A DNA stretch of 64,000 nt from Desulfomonilia bacterium (lineage in GTDB: Bacteria > Desulfobacterota > Desulfomonilia > UBA1062), in the NCBI GenBank assembly GCA_036567785.1, contig DATCTV010000062.1:248001-312000 (forward strand), given 5' to 3'. The notes below the pieces were generated by a model that saw nothing but the letters and a program-made list of their open reading frames with translations, had not been told where the DNA came from and ran no database searches. The position numbers and the translations under genes are program-made. Position 1 is the first letter of the stretch, and every line of letters begins with the position of its first letter. This document shows positions 17,743 to 25,332 of the stretch, in pieces.

Positions 17743-18897
17743 GTGGAGACGATTTATTTCGACAACGCAGCGACTTCATGGCCAAAGCCGGAATCCATGG
17801 TGCAGGCTATGACGGATTTTAACGCCGGAATAGGGGCCAGCCCGGGCAGGTCCGCTCATAGAAGGTCCGTTGATTCGGGAAGGCTCATATTTGAGGCAAG
17901 GGAGAGAGCAGCCTGTATCCTGGGGGCTGAAGACCCTCTGGGTATTGTATTTACTAAAAACGGAACAGAGGCGCTCAATATCGCGATAACTGGACTTCTG
18001 AAACCGGGAGACAGCTGTATAACTTCGAGCATGGAGCACAACTCGGTAATGAGGCCTTTAAGGTCATTGGAATTATCGGGTGTCAGGCTTGATATTATCA
18101 GCTGTTCCGAATCAGGCATGCTCGATCCGGATCATATAAAACGCGCAATAAAGCCCGATACCAGGGCGATATACCTGATGCATGCGTCGAATGTTACAGG
18201 TAATGTCATGCCTGTCGCCGAGGTCGGCTTAATTGCGAAGGAACACGGCATAATATTCTGTGTGGATGCTGCACAGACAGCGGGTGCTGTCCCGATTGAT
18301 GTTAAAGGCATGGGAATCGATATGCTTGCTTTTACTGGACATAAATCCATGTTCGGACCGCAGGGCACCGGTGGTCTTTATATCAGGAAGGGACTGGAGG
18401 GGATGATTGAGCCAATAATGTCCGGGGGTACCGGCAGCCGATCCGAATATGAGCATCAGCCTGATTTCATGCCTGATAAATATGAATCGGGAACGCCGAA
18501 TACAATCGGTATTGCAGGCCTCGGAGCCGGAATCCGGTTTGTAGAAAAAACAGGAGTAGGTTTAATCAGGGACAAAGAGAGGTCGCTTTTGCAGAATTTT
18601 ATTGAAGGGCTGAAAAAGATAAGAGGTGCAATTATTTACGGGCCGCAGTCGATTTCGGACAGGGTTGCAGTTGTTTCCTTCAACCTTGAAGGCATAAGCC
18701 CGTCGGAAGCTTCCCTTATCCTTGACGAGAAATATAGAATCATGTGCAGACCCGGCCTTCACTGTGCGCCTCAGGCTCATAGAACAATAGGGACATTCCC
18801 GGCGGGCACCTTGAGGTTCAGTTTCGGATATTTCAATACAGAAGAAGAGATAGAGTACGGCCTGAAGGCGCTATATGAAATAAGCCGAAGATTATGA
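17743..18897 (+). CDS. Cysteine desulfurase-family PLP enzyme
   Basis: A 384-residue aminotransferase class V protein that would release sulfur (or selenium) from cysteine (or selenocysteine). It starts IYFDNAATSWPKP; the PLP lysine is in AFTGHKSMFGPQGTGG (about residue 200), and the persulfide cysteine region is RPGLHCAPQAHRTIG (Cys about 340). This matches the group of stand-alone desulfurases (TIGR01977-like) rather than IscS. The start is GTG at 17743 with GGGG 11 bases upstream. YedF follows after 14 bases and a DUF3343 protein overlaps that, so the likely role is feeding sulfur or selenium into a carrier relay. Confidence 0.85.
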   Translation: METIYFDNAATSWPKPESMVQAMTDFNAGIGASPGRSAHRRSVDSGRLIFEARERAACILGAEDPLGIVFTKNGTEALNIAITGLLKPGDSCITSSMEHNSVMRPLRSLELSGVRLDIISCSESGMLDPDHIKRAIKPDTRAIYLMHASNVTGNVMPVAEVGLIAKEHGIIFCVDAAQTAGAVPIDVKGMGIDMLAFTGHKSMFGPQGTGGLYIRKGLEGMIEPIMSGGTGSRSEYEHQPDFMPDKYESGTPNTIGIAGLGAGIRFVEKTGVGLIRDKERSLLQNFIEGLKKIRGAIIYGPQSISDRVAVVSFNLEGISPSEASLILDEKYRIMCRPGLHCAPQAHRTIGTFPAGTLRFSFGYFNTEEEIEYGLKALYEISRRL

Positions 18898-18911
18898 AAG
18901 GAGATTGATAT

Positions 18912-19511
18912 ATGAAGAGAACAGTTGATGCACGTGGTTTGAACTGCCCGCAGCCTGTTATCCTTGCAAAAAAAGCGCTTGAAGAGAATGAAAATATCGT
19001 TGTCATCGTAGATAATAAAGCTGCAATGGAAAACGTAAGAAGGCTTGGAGCAAAGCTCGGATGTTCAGTGGAAATGGAGAATTTAGGGGATGGTGAATTT
19101 CATATACATTTGAAAAGGGGCGATATCGACACGGCTGCAATAGCTGATGTTCCTGTTTCGTGCAACGCTTCAACTGGTGAACTCGTTGCTGTTATCTCTT
19201 CTGAAACAATGGGAAGCGGGAATGATGATCTCGGAAAGGTTCTTATGAAGGCATTCATTCATACCCTTGTACAGGCGGATGAACTTCCTTCCAGAATGCT
19301 TTTTTACAATACCGGTGTAAAACTGGCGGCGGTGGATTCCGAGGTTCTGGACGACCTGAAAAACCTGGCCGATGCCGGGGTGGAGATACTTCTGTGCGGA
19401 ACATGTCTGAATTTCTTTAACCTCTCCGGCAGCACCGGTGCGGGAAGGATTACAAACATGTTCGAGATTCTTTCCGTCATGTCAAATGCAGCCAGACTGA
19501 TCAGGCCATGA
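18912..19511 (+). CDS. yedF: YedF-type sulfurtransferase-like selenium metabolism protein
   Basis: A 199-residue two-domain protein. Residues 1-75 are a TusA/SirA domain with the CPQP motif (about 13-16) in ARGLNCPQPV; residues about 95-199 are a DsrE/DsrF-like domain ending with LLCGTCLNFFNL (cysteines about 161 and 164). This architecture is the family defined as sulfurtransferase-like selenium metabolism protein YedF, which co-occurs with SelD. AAGGAG lies seven bases before the ATG. Its stop overlaps the start of the DUF3343 gene (ATGA). No selD or selA is in the window, so a selenium role here is by family association. Confidence 0.85.
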   Translation: MKRTVDARGLNCPQPVILAKKALEENENIVVIVDNKAAMENVRRLGAKLGCSVEMENLGDGEFHIHLKRGDIDTAAIADVPVSCNASTGELVAVISSETMGSGNDDLGKVLMKAFIHTLVQADELPSRMLFYNTGVKLAAVDSEVLDDLKNLADAGVEILLCGTCLNFFNLSGSTGAGRITNMFEILSVMSNAARLIRP

Positions 19512-19735
19512 ATCATGTCAGGGAATATGTCGCTTTACTTTTCAATTCGGTCAGCCATGCGATGATGGCGGAAAAAATTCTAAAAGAAGAGGGCATATCA
19601 CATAAGCTTATTCCTGTACCCAGACATATAAGCTCAGACTGCGGTGTATGCCTGAGGATTGAACTCGGGGATGAGGAGAAAATCAGAAAGCTGCTTGATG
19701 CTAAAGTGGAAATAACAGGCAGAGGCGATCTTTGA
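19508..19735 (+). CDS. DUF3343 protein, putative Se/S carrier
   Basis: A 75-residue protein matching the DUF3343 family: start YVALLFNSVSHAMMAEKILKEEGI, then PVPRHISSDCGVCLRI with two cysteines (about 43 and 46). Members are described as putative selenium or sulfur carriers and usually sit beside YedF or cysteine desulfurase genes, as here. The ATG overlaps the TGA of yedF, indicating translational coupling. Too small for an enzyme; the CGVC pair is the likely working site. Confidence 0.8.
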   Translation: MNHVREYVALLFNSVSHAMMAEKILKEEGISHKLIPVPRHISSDCGVCLRIELGDEEKIRKLLDAKVEITGRGDL

Positions 19736-19836
19736 TTTAATAAAAAGATTTCAGTATGTTGACTAATTCTTGCAGTATATGCTATAAAAAATCAGTTTTT
19801 GTGTTTAATTACATTAATCAATTGAGGAGGCATCAC

Positions 19837-20886
19837 ATGAAACGATCTCTTTATTTTTTGTCCGTTATACTGGTAGCTTCTTTTCTGAGCGGGTGCATTA
19901 TATCAAAAACGCCTGAAACAAATGATCTTGCCATGACATTGGGCGACATAACGACTTTCAGCATGAAGGTATTTCCATCAAACGCAGTCTATACCTGGAC
20001 TCTTGATGGTGTAGATCTGCCCGATACCGAATGGTCCTATATCTATACGGCTGAAGCCGGGGACCATACGCTGACAGTCAAAGCCAAACATGTTTTTGGC
20101 ACGGATACCCAGACTTGGAATATGACAGTAAACAGTCCGCCTGTAGCCGCAGCTGCAATCAACAGCAGCATCGTAGTGTTCGGCGGCAAGGCGATCCTTG
20201 ATGGTGCTGCAAGTTATGACCCCGATGGTTCGGATTTGACCTATGCCTGGACTGTAATAATGAAACCATCAGGCAGCACGGCCGCACTTTCAAGTGACAC
20301 TGCCGTCAGTCCGACATTCATACCCGATAAGGAAGGCCGTTATATGTTCAGTCTCGTAGTGTCCGATGGTGAACTTTTCAGTAAGGCAAGCAAGGTCACT
20401 CTCGACACATTCGACGGCAGCTTCGAATCGTGCATATCAGCGCCTTGGGCCATAACTGTTGTAGATAATGTGGAATATTCATTCCCGAGTGACTATGTGC
20501 ACGGCGGTTTCCTTTCTTTCAAACCGGATGCTAAAATGGGCCATGATAATGACAACAAACTTGTCCTGAGCTTCCCGTTCCCGAAACCGACATATGTCTA
20601 TTCAATAAGCGCCTGGATGTACAGGAAAGGATCGGCCTCCTCGGCTGTCCACAGCAGGCTCTATGTTGACGGAACTCTCATGCTGAACGGAACTCCAGCA
20701 CCACGCGACCCACATGGAATTGACGGCAAGTACCACATACTGGACCCGAAAGATCCCAATGTATGGGTTCAGCGTACATGGGCGGTGAATGCCCTGGTTT
20801 CCACAATCAACTTTGTGTATGACGATCTATTTATCATTGACAATATTTACCTTGACGATATCGTAATAAACACTTGGGGAGATTAA
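19837..20886 (+). CDS. PKD-like-domain lipoprotein
   Basis: A 349-residue lipoprotein; signal peptide with lipobox FLSGC (Cys about 20). Residues about 30-105 form one Ig/PKD-like unit (VYTWTLDG, HTLTVKAKH) and about 107-200 a clear PKD domain: ILDGAASYDPDGSDLTYAWTV and YMFSLVVSDG. The C-terminal 150 residues look like a jelly-roll carbohydrate-binding or concanavalin-like module (FDGSFESC, SISAWMYRKG, INFVYDDLFIIDNIYLDDI). GAGGAGG precedes the ATG at 19837; a longer frame from 19756 would spoil the signal peptide. No catalytic residues; likely a cell-surface binding protein. Confidence 0.7.
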   Translation: MKRSLYFLSVILVASFLSGCIISKTPETNDLAMTLGDITTFSMKVFPSNAVYTWTLDGVDLPDTEWSYIYTAEAGDHTLTVKAKHVFGTDTQTWNMTVNSPPVAAAAINSSIVVFGGKAILDGAASYDPDGSDLTYAWTVIMKPSGSTAALSSDTAVSPTFIPDKEGRYMFSLVVSDGELFSKASKVTLDTFDGSFESCISAPWAITVVDNVEYSFPSDYVHGGFLSFKPDAKMGHDNDNKLVLSFPFPKPTYVYSISAWMYRKGSASSAVHSRLYVDGTLMLNGTPAPRDPHGIDGKYHILDPKDPNVWVQRTWAVNALVSTINFVYDDLFIIDNIYLDDIVINTWGD

Positions 20887-20903
20887 AGGAAAGTATTCAA
20901 ACA

Positions 20904-20931
20904 AAGGGGGATCTGCTTAAAGATCCTCCTT
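20904..20931 (+). terminator. Rho-independent terminator after the PKD lipoprotein
   Basis: GGGGGATCT (20906-20914) pairs with AGATCCTCC (20921-20929), one G-U pair, six-base loop, followed by a short T-rich stretch. It begins 18 bases after the stop codon. Confidence 0.65.
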
Positions 20932-21019
20932 CATTTTGAAGTGGTTCAAGCATGGATTTCATTACCATATTCTCCACTGACATTGACTTTTAATCTTTAA
21001 AAGGCCAGAATCATTTCAA

Positions 21020-21850
21020 ATGATACCTGTATTCTTTAAAATCGGATCAATACCTGTAACATCATATGGATGCATGCTTGCACTCGGGTTCATATGCGCC
21101 TATTTTCTTCTTGAATACGAGTTCAAGAAGAGGGGAATTCCGGGAGAATTCGCTTCTACCGAGATACTGTTGGGCCTGATCGGGGCCTTTATCGGTGCAA
21201 GGCTTTTTCACCTCCTGGATCATCCGGACAGCCTTTCCGGAACTAATCTCATATCGGCCGTAAGAAACATGGGCAGTTCATGGTATGGGGGGCTGATCTT
21301 CGCCTCTGCATTCATTCTTTATGCAGGCTACAGAAAAAAGATATCATTGACTGCTCTCATGGATGCATCCGCTCCGGCGATCGCCATAGGATACGGTTTC
21401 GGCAGGATAGGATGTTTCCTTTCAGGTGACGGGTGTTACGGAGAGCCATGCAGCCGTCTGGGTATAAACTGGCCTGCCCCTTTATGCATGTCGTTTCCGA
21501 AAGGGTCTGTTCCAACGGCCGATGTAGTACTTAATACTCCCATAATAGAGGCATTCGGGGCCCTGATCACGTTTATTATCCTGATGTTTTTGAGGGACAG
21601 GCTCAAAAAACCTGCAGCCCTTTTCGGTGTTTTCCTTATCATTCATGGTATAATGAGGTTTGCAGTCGAGATTGTCCGCATTAATCCGAACGTCGGGTTC
21701 AGCATGTCTCAGGCACAGTGGATATCATTCTTTATAGTAGCCGCAGGCATCTACCTTATGGCCGGAAAAGCCCTGCCTGAACCTGTGACAGTTAAAGAAA
21801 AACCTGTTGATAAGAACGGAAAAAAACGGAAAAAAAGAAAATCCGGTTAA
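21020..21850 (+). CDS. Prolipoprotein diacylglyceryl transferase-family protein (divergent Lgt paralogue)
   Basis: A 276-residue, seven-helix membrane protein of the Lgt family, which transfers diacylglycerol from phosphatidylglycerol to the lipobox cysteine. The start (IPVTSYGCMLALGF), the helix LIGAFIGARLFHLLDH and the signature GYGFGRIGCF match Lgt. However the usual HGG motif is YGG here (SSWYGGLIF), and the essential Asn after GRxG is Cys (GRIGCFLSGDGCYG), with three added cysteines nearby. It may be a specialised paralogue rather than the housekeeping enzyme. No strong ribosome site is visible before the ATG. The C-terminus is a Lys/Arg-rich tail. Confidence 0.75.
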   Translation: MIPVFFKIGSIPVTSYGCMLALGFICAYFLLEYEFKKRGIPGEFASTEILLGLIGAFIGARLFHLLDHPDSLSGTNLISAVRNMGSSWYGGLIFASAFILYAGYRKKISLTALMDASAPAIAIGYGFGRIGCFLSGDGCYGEPCSRLGINWPAPLCMSFPKGSVPTADVVLNTPIIEAFGALITFIILMFLRDRLKKPAALFGVFLIIHGIMRFAVEIVRINPNVGFSMSQAQWISFFIVAAGIYLMAGKALPEPVTVKEKPVDKNGKKRKKRKSG

Positions 21851-21869
21851 TCCTGAAAATATTATTTAT

Positions 21870-21903
21870 CAAGACTCCAGTCGATATTCCTGCCGGAGTC
21901 TTG
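21870..21903. terminator. Candidate bidirectional terminator between Lgt-like and AtpZ genes
   Basis: CAAGACTCC (21870-21878) pairs perfectly with GGAGTCTTG (21895-21903) around a 16-base loop in the 53-base gap between convergent genes. No long T tract, so strength is uncertain. Confidence 0.45.
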
Positions 21904-22164
21904 TCATGCTGTTTTATTCTGTTTGTAAGCGTTATTCCGGGCCTTATCCACACCATCCCTGTACATCCTGAATATTCCGAGAGAGATGCCGAGAACAAGC
22001 ATGCCGAGCATAAAAGCGGGTTCTGTGTTGAAACTTACATCGATCCATCGTCCCACATACATGAACACGAAAGAGGAGATGACTATTATGAAACCCCATG
22101 CACTGATTCTCAGGACATCGTTCATTTCTTTTCTGGCTTTGTCATCTTTGAACATCTTTTTCAT
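21904..22164 (-). CDS. atpZ: AtpZ/AtpI-family small membrane protein
   Basis: An 86-residue protein with two transmembrane helices. The pattern GRWIDVSFNTEPAFMLGMLV followed by GISLGIFRMYRDG is that of AtpZ, a small protein usually encoded at the head of F1Fo ATP synthase operons and thought to act in Mg/Ca movement or rotor assembly. AAGGAGAAGGCT precedes the ATG. Here no atpI, atpB or atpE follows, because the next gene is convergent; it is instead paired with the upstream 91-residue membrane protein. A hairpin lies between the two. Confidence 0.7.
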   Translation of the reverse strand: MKKMFKDDKARKEMNDVLRISAWGFIIVISSFVFMYVGRWIDVSFNTEPAFMLGMLVLGISLGIFRMYRDGVDKARNNAYKQNKTA

Positions 22165-22188
22165 AGCCTTCTCCTTTACTGTTTGTCC

Positions 22189-22212
22189 GGGGCGGGATTT
22201 GGATCCCGTCCC
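22189..22212 (-). other. Intercistronic stem-loop between the 91-residue protein and atpZ
   Basis: GGGGCGGGAT (22189-22198) pairs with ATCCCGTCCC (22203-22212), ten base pairs with one G-U and a four-base loop. No T tract follows on the minus strand, so it is more likely an mRNA stability or attenuation element than a terminator. Confidence 0.5.
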
Positions 22213-22224
22213 GATACGGCCTAA

Positions 22225-22500
22225 TCAGCTTACAAGGGTTTTTACGGATTCGATAACCGGCGCCGTGAAAAGCGCTACCAGAACTGCATAAAGTGCAAAT
22301 GATCCGATAGCCTCGCTCAAATACATCTTCTGATACCTGTACTTCAAAGATACGATGGTCAGTCCGCCCATGATGAGGCATCCGAGATTGAAGTAAGGAA
22401 AATTGCCGCTGCCGGAAACTGCGTTTGCCGCGAAGGCGAAGGACGCCGTTATTAATATTACGAATACCGATACGATCAATGTCTGCAATGTCCGTTTCAT
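22225..22500 (-). CDS. Hypothetical small membrane protein upstream of atpZ
   Basis: A 91-residue protein with a signal-like N-terminus (MKRTLQTLIVSVFVILITASFAFAA, split here: core LIVSVFVILI, AFA end) and two further hydrophobic segments (about 35-52 and 62-84). No family recognised. GGGAGGG lies seven bases before the ATG, so translation is likely efficient. It is transcribed before atpZ with a 60-base gap containing a stem-loop. A pairing of this kind suggests a role in the membrane sector of an ion pump, but nothing in the sequence proves it. Confidence 0.55.
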   Translation of the reverse strand: MKRTLQTLIVSVFVILITASFAFAANAVSGSGNFPYFNLGCLIMGGLTIVSLKYRYQKMYLSEAIGSFALYAVLVALFTAPVIESVKTLVS

Positions 22501-22826
22501 TTTTTAACCCTCCCTGAATTTTCGTTTCAATATTCAATTCTATAGGAAGAACCGTGCCAGTTTATGATAAAGAGTAAATAAAGTTTGTAACTAACTGATA
22601 TTGCAGTGATAAATGCTACTGAAGGATGAATTGACGATGCCAAAACTGGTAATGTTGCTGATCAATTCTTTTAAAAAAATATTTAATGATTAAATGAAAC
22701 GTTTAATTACAGCATGGAGTCCGGCATGAAAATAAAACAACATCTGTACTTTGATTTGAAGAAGAGAAATAGTTGGGGTATTATTCATTTCAGAAAGAAT
22801 CTGATAGAATGAATTGGAGGGAATAC

Positions 22827-23282
22827 ATGGAAATTCTTAAAAATCCGGTGCTCATATGGTTCATCGTGGGGGCGATTCTTTGCCTTGTTGAGATGGTGCT
22901 TCCAGGACTGGTCCTCTTTTTTTTCGGACTGGGAGCCATGCTGACAGCTATCCTGATATTGATAATTCCTCTTGCTCTTTCTTTTCAGCTTTTTGCCTTC
23001 CTTGTTTTTTCCTTGGCTTTGCTTCTCCTGCTAAGAAAGAAATTCAGCAGTGTGTTTGTAGGAAGAAACAGGACGCCGGGCACTTCGGATGAATACCTGG
23101 AGGGTTATGTGGGTAAAAATGCCGTTGTCATTCAGGAGATCAAACCAGGCATAGCCGGCAAGGTCGAATTCAGGGGCAGCTCATGGCCGGCTGTTTCGGA
23201 TATAGCAATTCCCGAGGGTGATAATGTGGAGATAACAGGCAGGGATAATATTACACTCAAGGTTAAACCGTTAAAAAAATAG
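22827..23282 (+). CDS. NfeD-family membrane protein
   Basis: A 151-residue protein with three hydrophobic helices (about 10-75: WFIVGAILCLVEMVLPGLVLFFFGLG, in parts) and a C-terminal OB-fold (about 95-151) with GKNAVV, GKVEFRGSSWPA and GDNVEITG, the short NfeD (YbbK) type. The ClpP-like protease domain of long NfeD proteins is absent. ATTGGAGGGAATAC precedes the ATG at 22827; the frame is open from 22773 but lacks a good site there. The SPFH gene follows after 14 bases, the standard NfeD-stomatin pair for membrane microdomain quality control. Confidence 0.85.
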   Translation: MEILKNPVLIWFIVGAILCLVEMVLPGLVLFFFGLGAMLTAILILIIPLALSFQLFAFLVFSLALLLLLRKKFSSVFVGRNRTPGTSDEYLEGYVGKNAVVIQEIKPGIAGKVEFRGSSWPAVSDIAIPEGDNVEITGRDNITLKVKPLKK

Positions 23283-23296
23283 ATAAGGGAGGCAAT

Positions 23297-24223
23297 ATGT
23301 CAGTCTTAACCGTCATACTTTCAATAATCATTGTTCTTGTCGTCATCATACTCGGCTGGGGTATAAGAATTGTCCCGCAAAAGACCGCATATGTGGTTGA
23401 AAGGCTGGGCAAATATTTTGCAACATGGGATGCAGGTCTTCATGTTCTCATCCCGTTTATCGACAAGGTCTCATACAAGCATTCTCTGAAAGAAGCGGCA
23501 ATAGATGTGCCGCCGCAATCATGTATAACCAGGGACAACATTGCAATCGAAGTCGATGGTGTGCTTTACCTGCAGATAGTATCCGCAGAAAAGGCAAGCT
23601 ACGGGATAGCAAACCTTCTGTTTGCCGCCATTCAGCTGGCACAGACGACAATGCGCTCCCAGATCGGCCAGATAGAACTGGACAAGACATTTGAAGAACG
23701 TGAAAAGATAAACGCCGCCGTGGTGGACGCACTGGACAAGGCATCAGAGCCCTGGGGCGTAAAGGTAATACGCTATGAGATCAAGAATATCCAGCCTCCG
23801 CAGAGCATCAAGGATGCCATGGAAAAACAGATGAGGGCCGAACGCGAGAAGAGGGCGGTCATAGCCGAGTCCGAAGGTGCAATGCAGGCAAAAATCAATG
23901 TGGCTGAAGGCGATAAGAGAGAATTTATCCTCAAGTCTGAGGGCGAAAAGCAGAAGCGCATAAACGAGGCCGAGGGAAGGGCTGCGGAAATAAGGCTTGT
24001 AGCAGAGGCTACAGCCACAGGGATAAGGGAAATAGCCAGATCCATAGGAGAATCAAACGGGCTGCAGGCGGTCAATCTCCGCGTAGCCGAACAGTTCGTG
24101 AACGCATTCGGGAATCTCGCCAAAACCAACAATTCGATGATTATTCCGGCGAACCTTTCAGACATGGCCGGGCTCATTGCAACGGCAATGACGGTGATAA
24201 AACCGGATATCCAGCAGAAATAA
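23297..24223 (+). CDS. SPFH/band 7 (stomatin-like, QmcA-type paraslipin)
   Basis: A 308-residue membrane-anchored protein. One N-terminal helix (about 5-25), then the SPFH domain (about 28-190: VPQKTAYVVERLGKY, GLHVLIPFID, DVPPQSCITRDNI, TTMRSQIGQIELD), then a long charged coiled coil (about 190-260: MEKQMRAEREKRAVIAESEG in parts) and a C-terminal oligomerisation segment. These proteins form large cage-like membrane rings and partner NfeD proteins, encoded directly upstream here. The gene is followed by a hairpin shared with convergent mntP. Confidence 0.9.
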   Translation: MSVLTVILSIIIVLVVIILGWGIRIVPQKTAYVVERLGKYFATWDAGLHVLIPFIDKVSYKHSLKEAAIDVPPQSCITRDNIAIEVDGVLYLQIVSAEKASYGIANLLFAAIQLAQTTMRSQIGQIELDKTFEEREKINAAVVDALDKASEPWGVKVIRYEIKNIQPPQSIKDAMEKQMRAEREKRAVIAESEGAMQAKINVAEGDKREFILKSEGEKQKRINEAEGRAAEIRLVAEATATGIREIARSIGESNGLQAVNLRVAEQFVNAFGNLAKTNNSMIIPANLSDMAGLIATAMTVIKPDIQQK

Positions 24224-24231
24224 GTTCAAGC

Positions 24232-24261
24232 TGCGGGCTGCCTGCCTTCCGGCAGTCCGCA
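24232..24261. terminator. Convergent hairpin between SPFH and mntP genes
   Basis: GCGGGCTGCC (24233-24242) pairs with GGCAGTCCGC (24251-24260) with one G-U pair, an eight-base loop and one further T-A pair outside. It starts nine bases past the SPFH stop and three bases short of the mntP stop, so it can serve both strands although no long T tract is present. Confidence 0.55.
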
Positions 24262-24263
24262 TT

Positions 24264-24824
24264 TCAAGTACTCAGATGGCTTATAAGTATTTTGATGCCT
24301 ATCCCTATGAGAATAAGCCCGCCCAGAATTTCGATCTTGTTCTCGAAAAGATGGCCTGCAGCCTTACCGAGCAACACGCCGCCCAGGCTGATTGCGAATG
24401 TAACTGATCCGATAATAAGAGCGGGTTTGAATATATCGACATTGAGCAGGGATATGCTCAGACCCACGGCCAGTGCGTCAATGCTTGTAGCTATGGCCAG
24501 TGTCAGCAGGAGCAGGATGTCGTTCGGGTTCATGGCCCGTTCATCTTTATTGAGCGAGAACGATTCATAAATCATTTTCACTCCTATTACCGAAAGAAGC
24601 CCGAATGCTATCCAGTGGTCGAAGCCCTCTATGTATTTTCTGATGCTCAACCCTGCAAGATAGCCAAGCACAGGCATCAAGGCCTGAAACAATCCGAAGA
24701 AGAGGGCTATCCTGAGAGCATATCTGATTTTCAGAACCTTCATGGTAAGCCCGCTTGTTACTGAAACTGCAAAGGCATCCATGGAAAGTCCGAGGGCAAG
24801 AATTATAATGGTAATGATGCTCAT
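24264..24824 (-). CDS. mntP: Manganese efflux pump MntP
   Basis: A 186-residue six-helix membrane protein with the duplicated MntP signature: GLSMDAFAVSVTSG (about 13-26) and SIDALAVGLSISLL in the second half (about 114-127), each holding the conserved Asp of the transport path. MntP exports Mn(II) to prevent toxicity. AAAAGGATTTC precedes the ATG. Only 125 bases separate it from the divergent monooxygenase gene; no yybP-ykoY manganese riboswitch could be recognised there, so its regulation is not visible. Confidence 0.9.
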   Translation of the reverse strand: MSIITIIILALGLSMDAFAVSVTSGLTMKVLKIRYALRIALFFGLFQALMPVLGYLAGLSIRKYIEGFDHWIAFGLLSVIGVKMIYESFSLNKDERAMNPNDILLLLTLAIATSIDALAVGLSISLLNVDIFKPALIIGSVTFAISLGGVLLGKAAGHLFENKIEILGGLILIGIGIKILISHLST

Positions 24825-24949
24825 GAAATCCTTTTAAAACGATTTGACGTAATGAAGCAAGGACGCTTATGTTATTACTTTCTCAATTCTTGATAATAAT
24901 GCAACTGCTTGATACACTCCGTGAAGAAAACGGGTTGAAGGAGGCCATA

Positions 24950-25249
24950 ATGATAGTCGTACTGGTTTTCATACACGTAAAAAAAGGTTCTGAAGAGATA
25001 TTCAGGGAGGCGTCCATTGAGAATGCGAAGAACAGCCTCAATGAACCCGGATTTTTGAGGTTCGACATAATGCAGCAGGATGACGATCCGTCGAAGTTTG
25101 TTTTCTGCGAGATATATGAGGATATGAGCGTCTCGGCCAGACACAAGGAAAGTGCACATTATCTCAAATGGCGCGGCATTGTTGACGGAATAATGGAAGA
25201 AACGCGCTACAGCATAAAATATACTAAAGTATTCCCAGATAACATTTAG
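24950..25249 (+). CDS. Antibiotic biosynthesis monooxygenase (ABM)-fold protein
   Basis: A 99-residue dimeric ferredoxin-like fold protein. VVLVFIHVKKGSEEIFREASIENAKNSLNEPG (in parts, residues 3-35), RFDIMQQDDDPSKFVFCEIYED and HKESAHYLKW match the ABM family, whose members include quinol monooxygenases, YgiN and LsrG-type isomerases. GAAGGAGG sits five bases before the ATG at 24950, so the longer frame from 24869 is rejected. It lies before metF with an 83-base gap; functional link unknown. Confidence 0.8.
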   Translation: MIVVLVFIHVKKGSEEIFREASIENAKNSLNEPGFLRFDIMQQDDDPSKFVFCEIYEDMSVSARHKESAHYLKWRGIVDGIMEETRYSIKYTKVFPDNI

Positions 25250-25332
25250 ATTGAAGATGCATATCAGTGTCATCCGGGTTTATATTAAGTGACTTGATGA
25301 AATGTATATGGTAAAAAATTCAAGAGGTAACA

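Noticed and set aside
24825-24949. Manganese (yybP-ykoY) riboswitch expected upstream of mntP
   Set aside because: The short divergent gap does not show the paired conserved loops; nothing but a ribosome site is evident.
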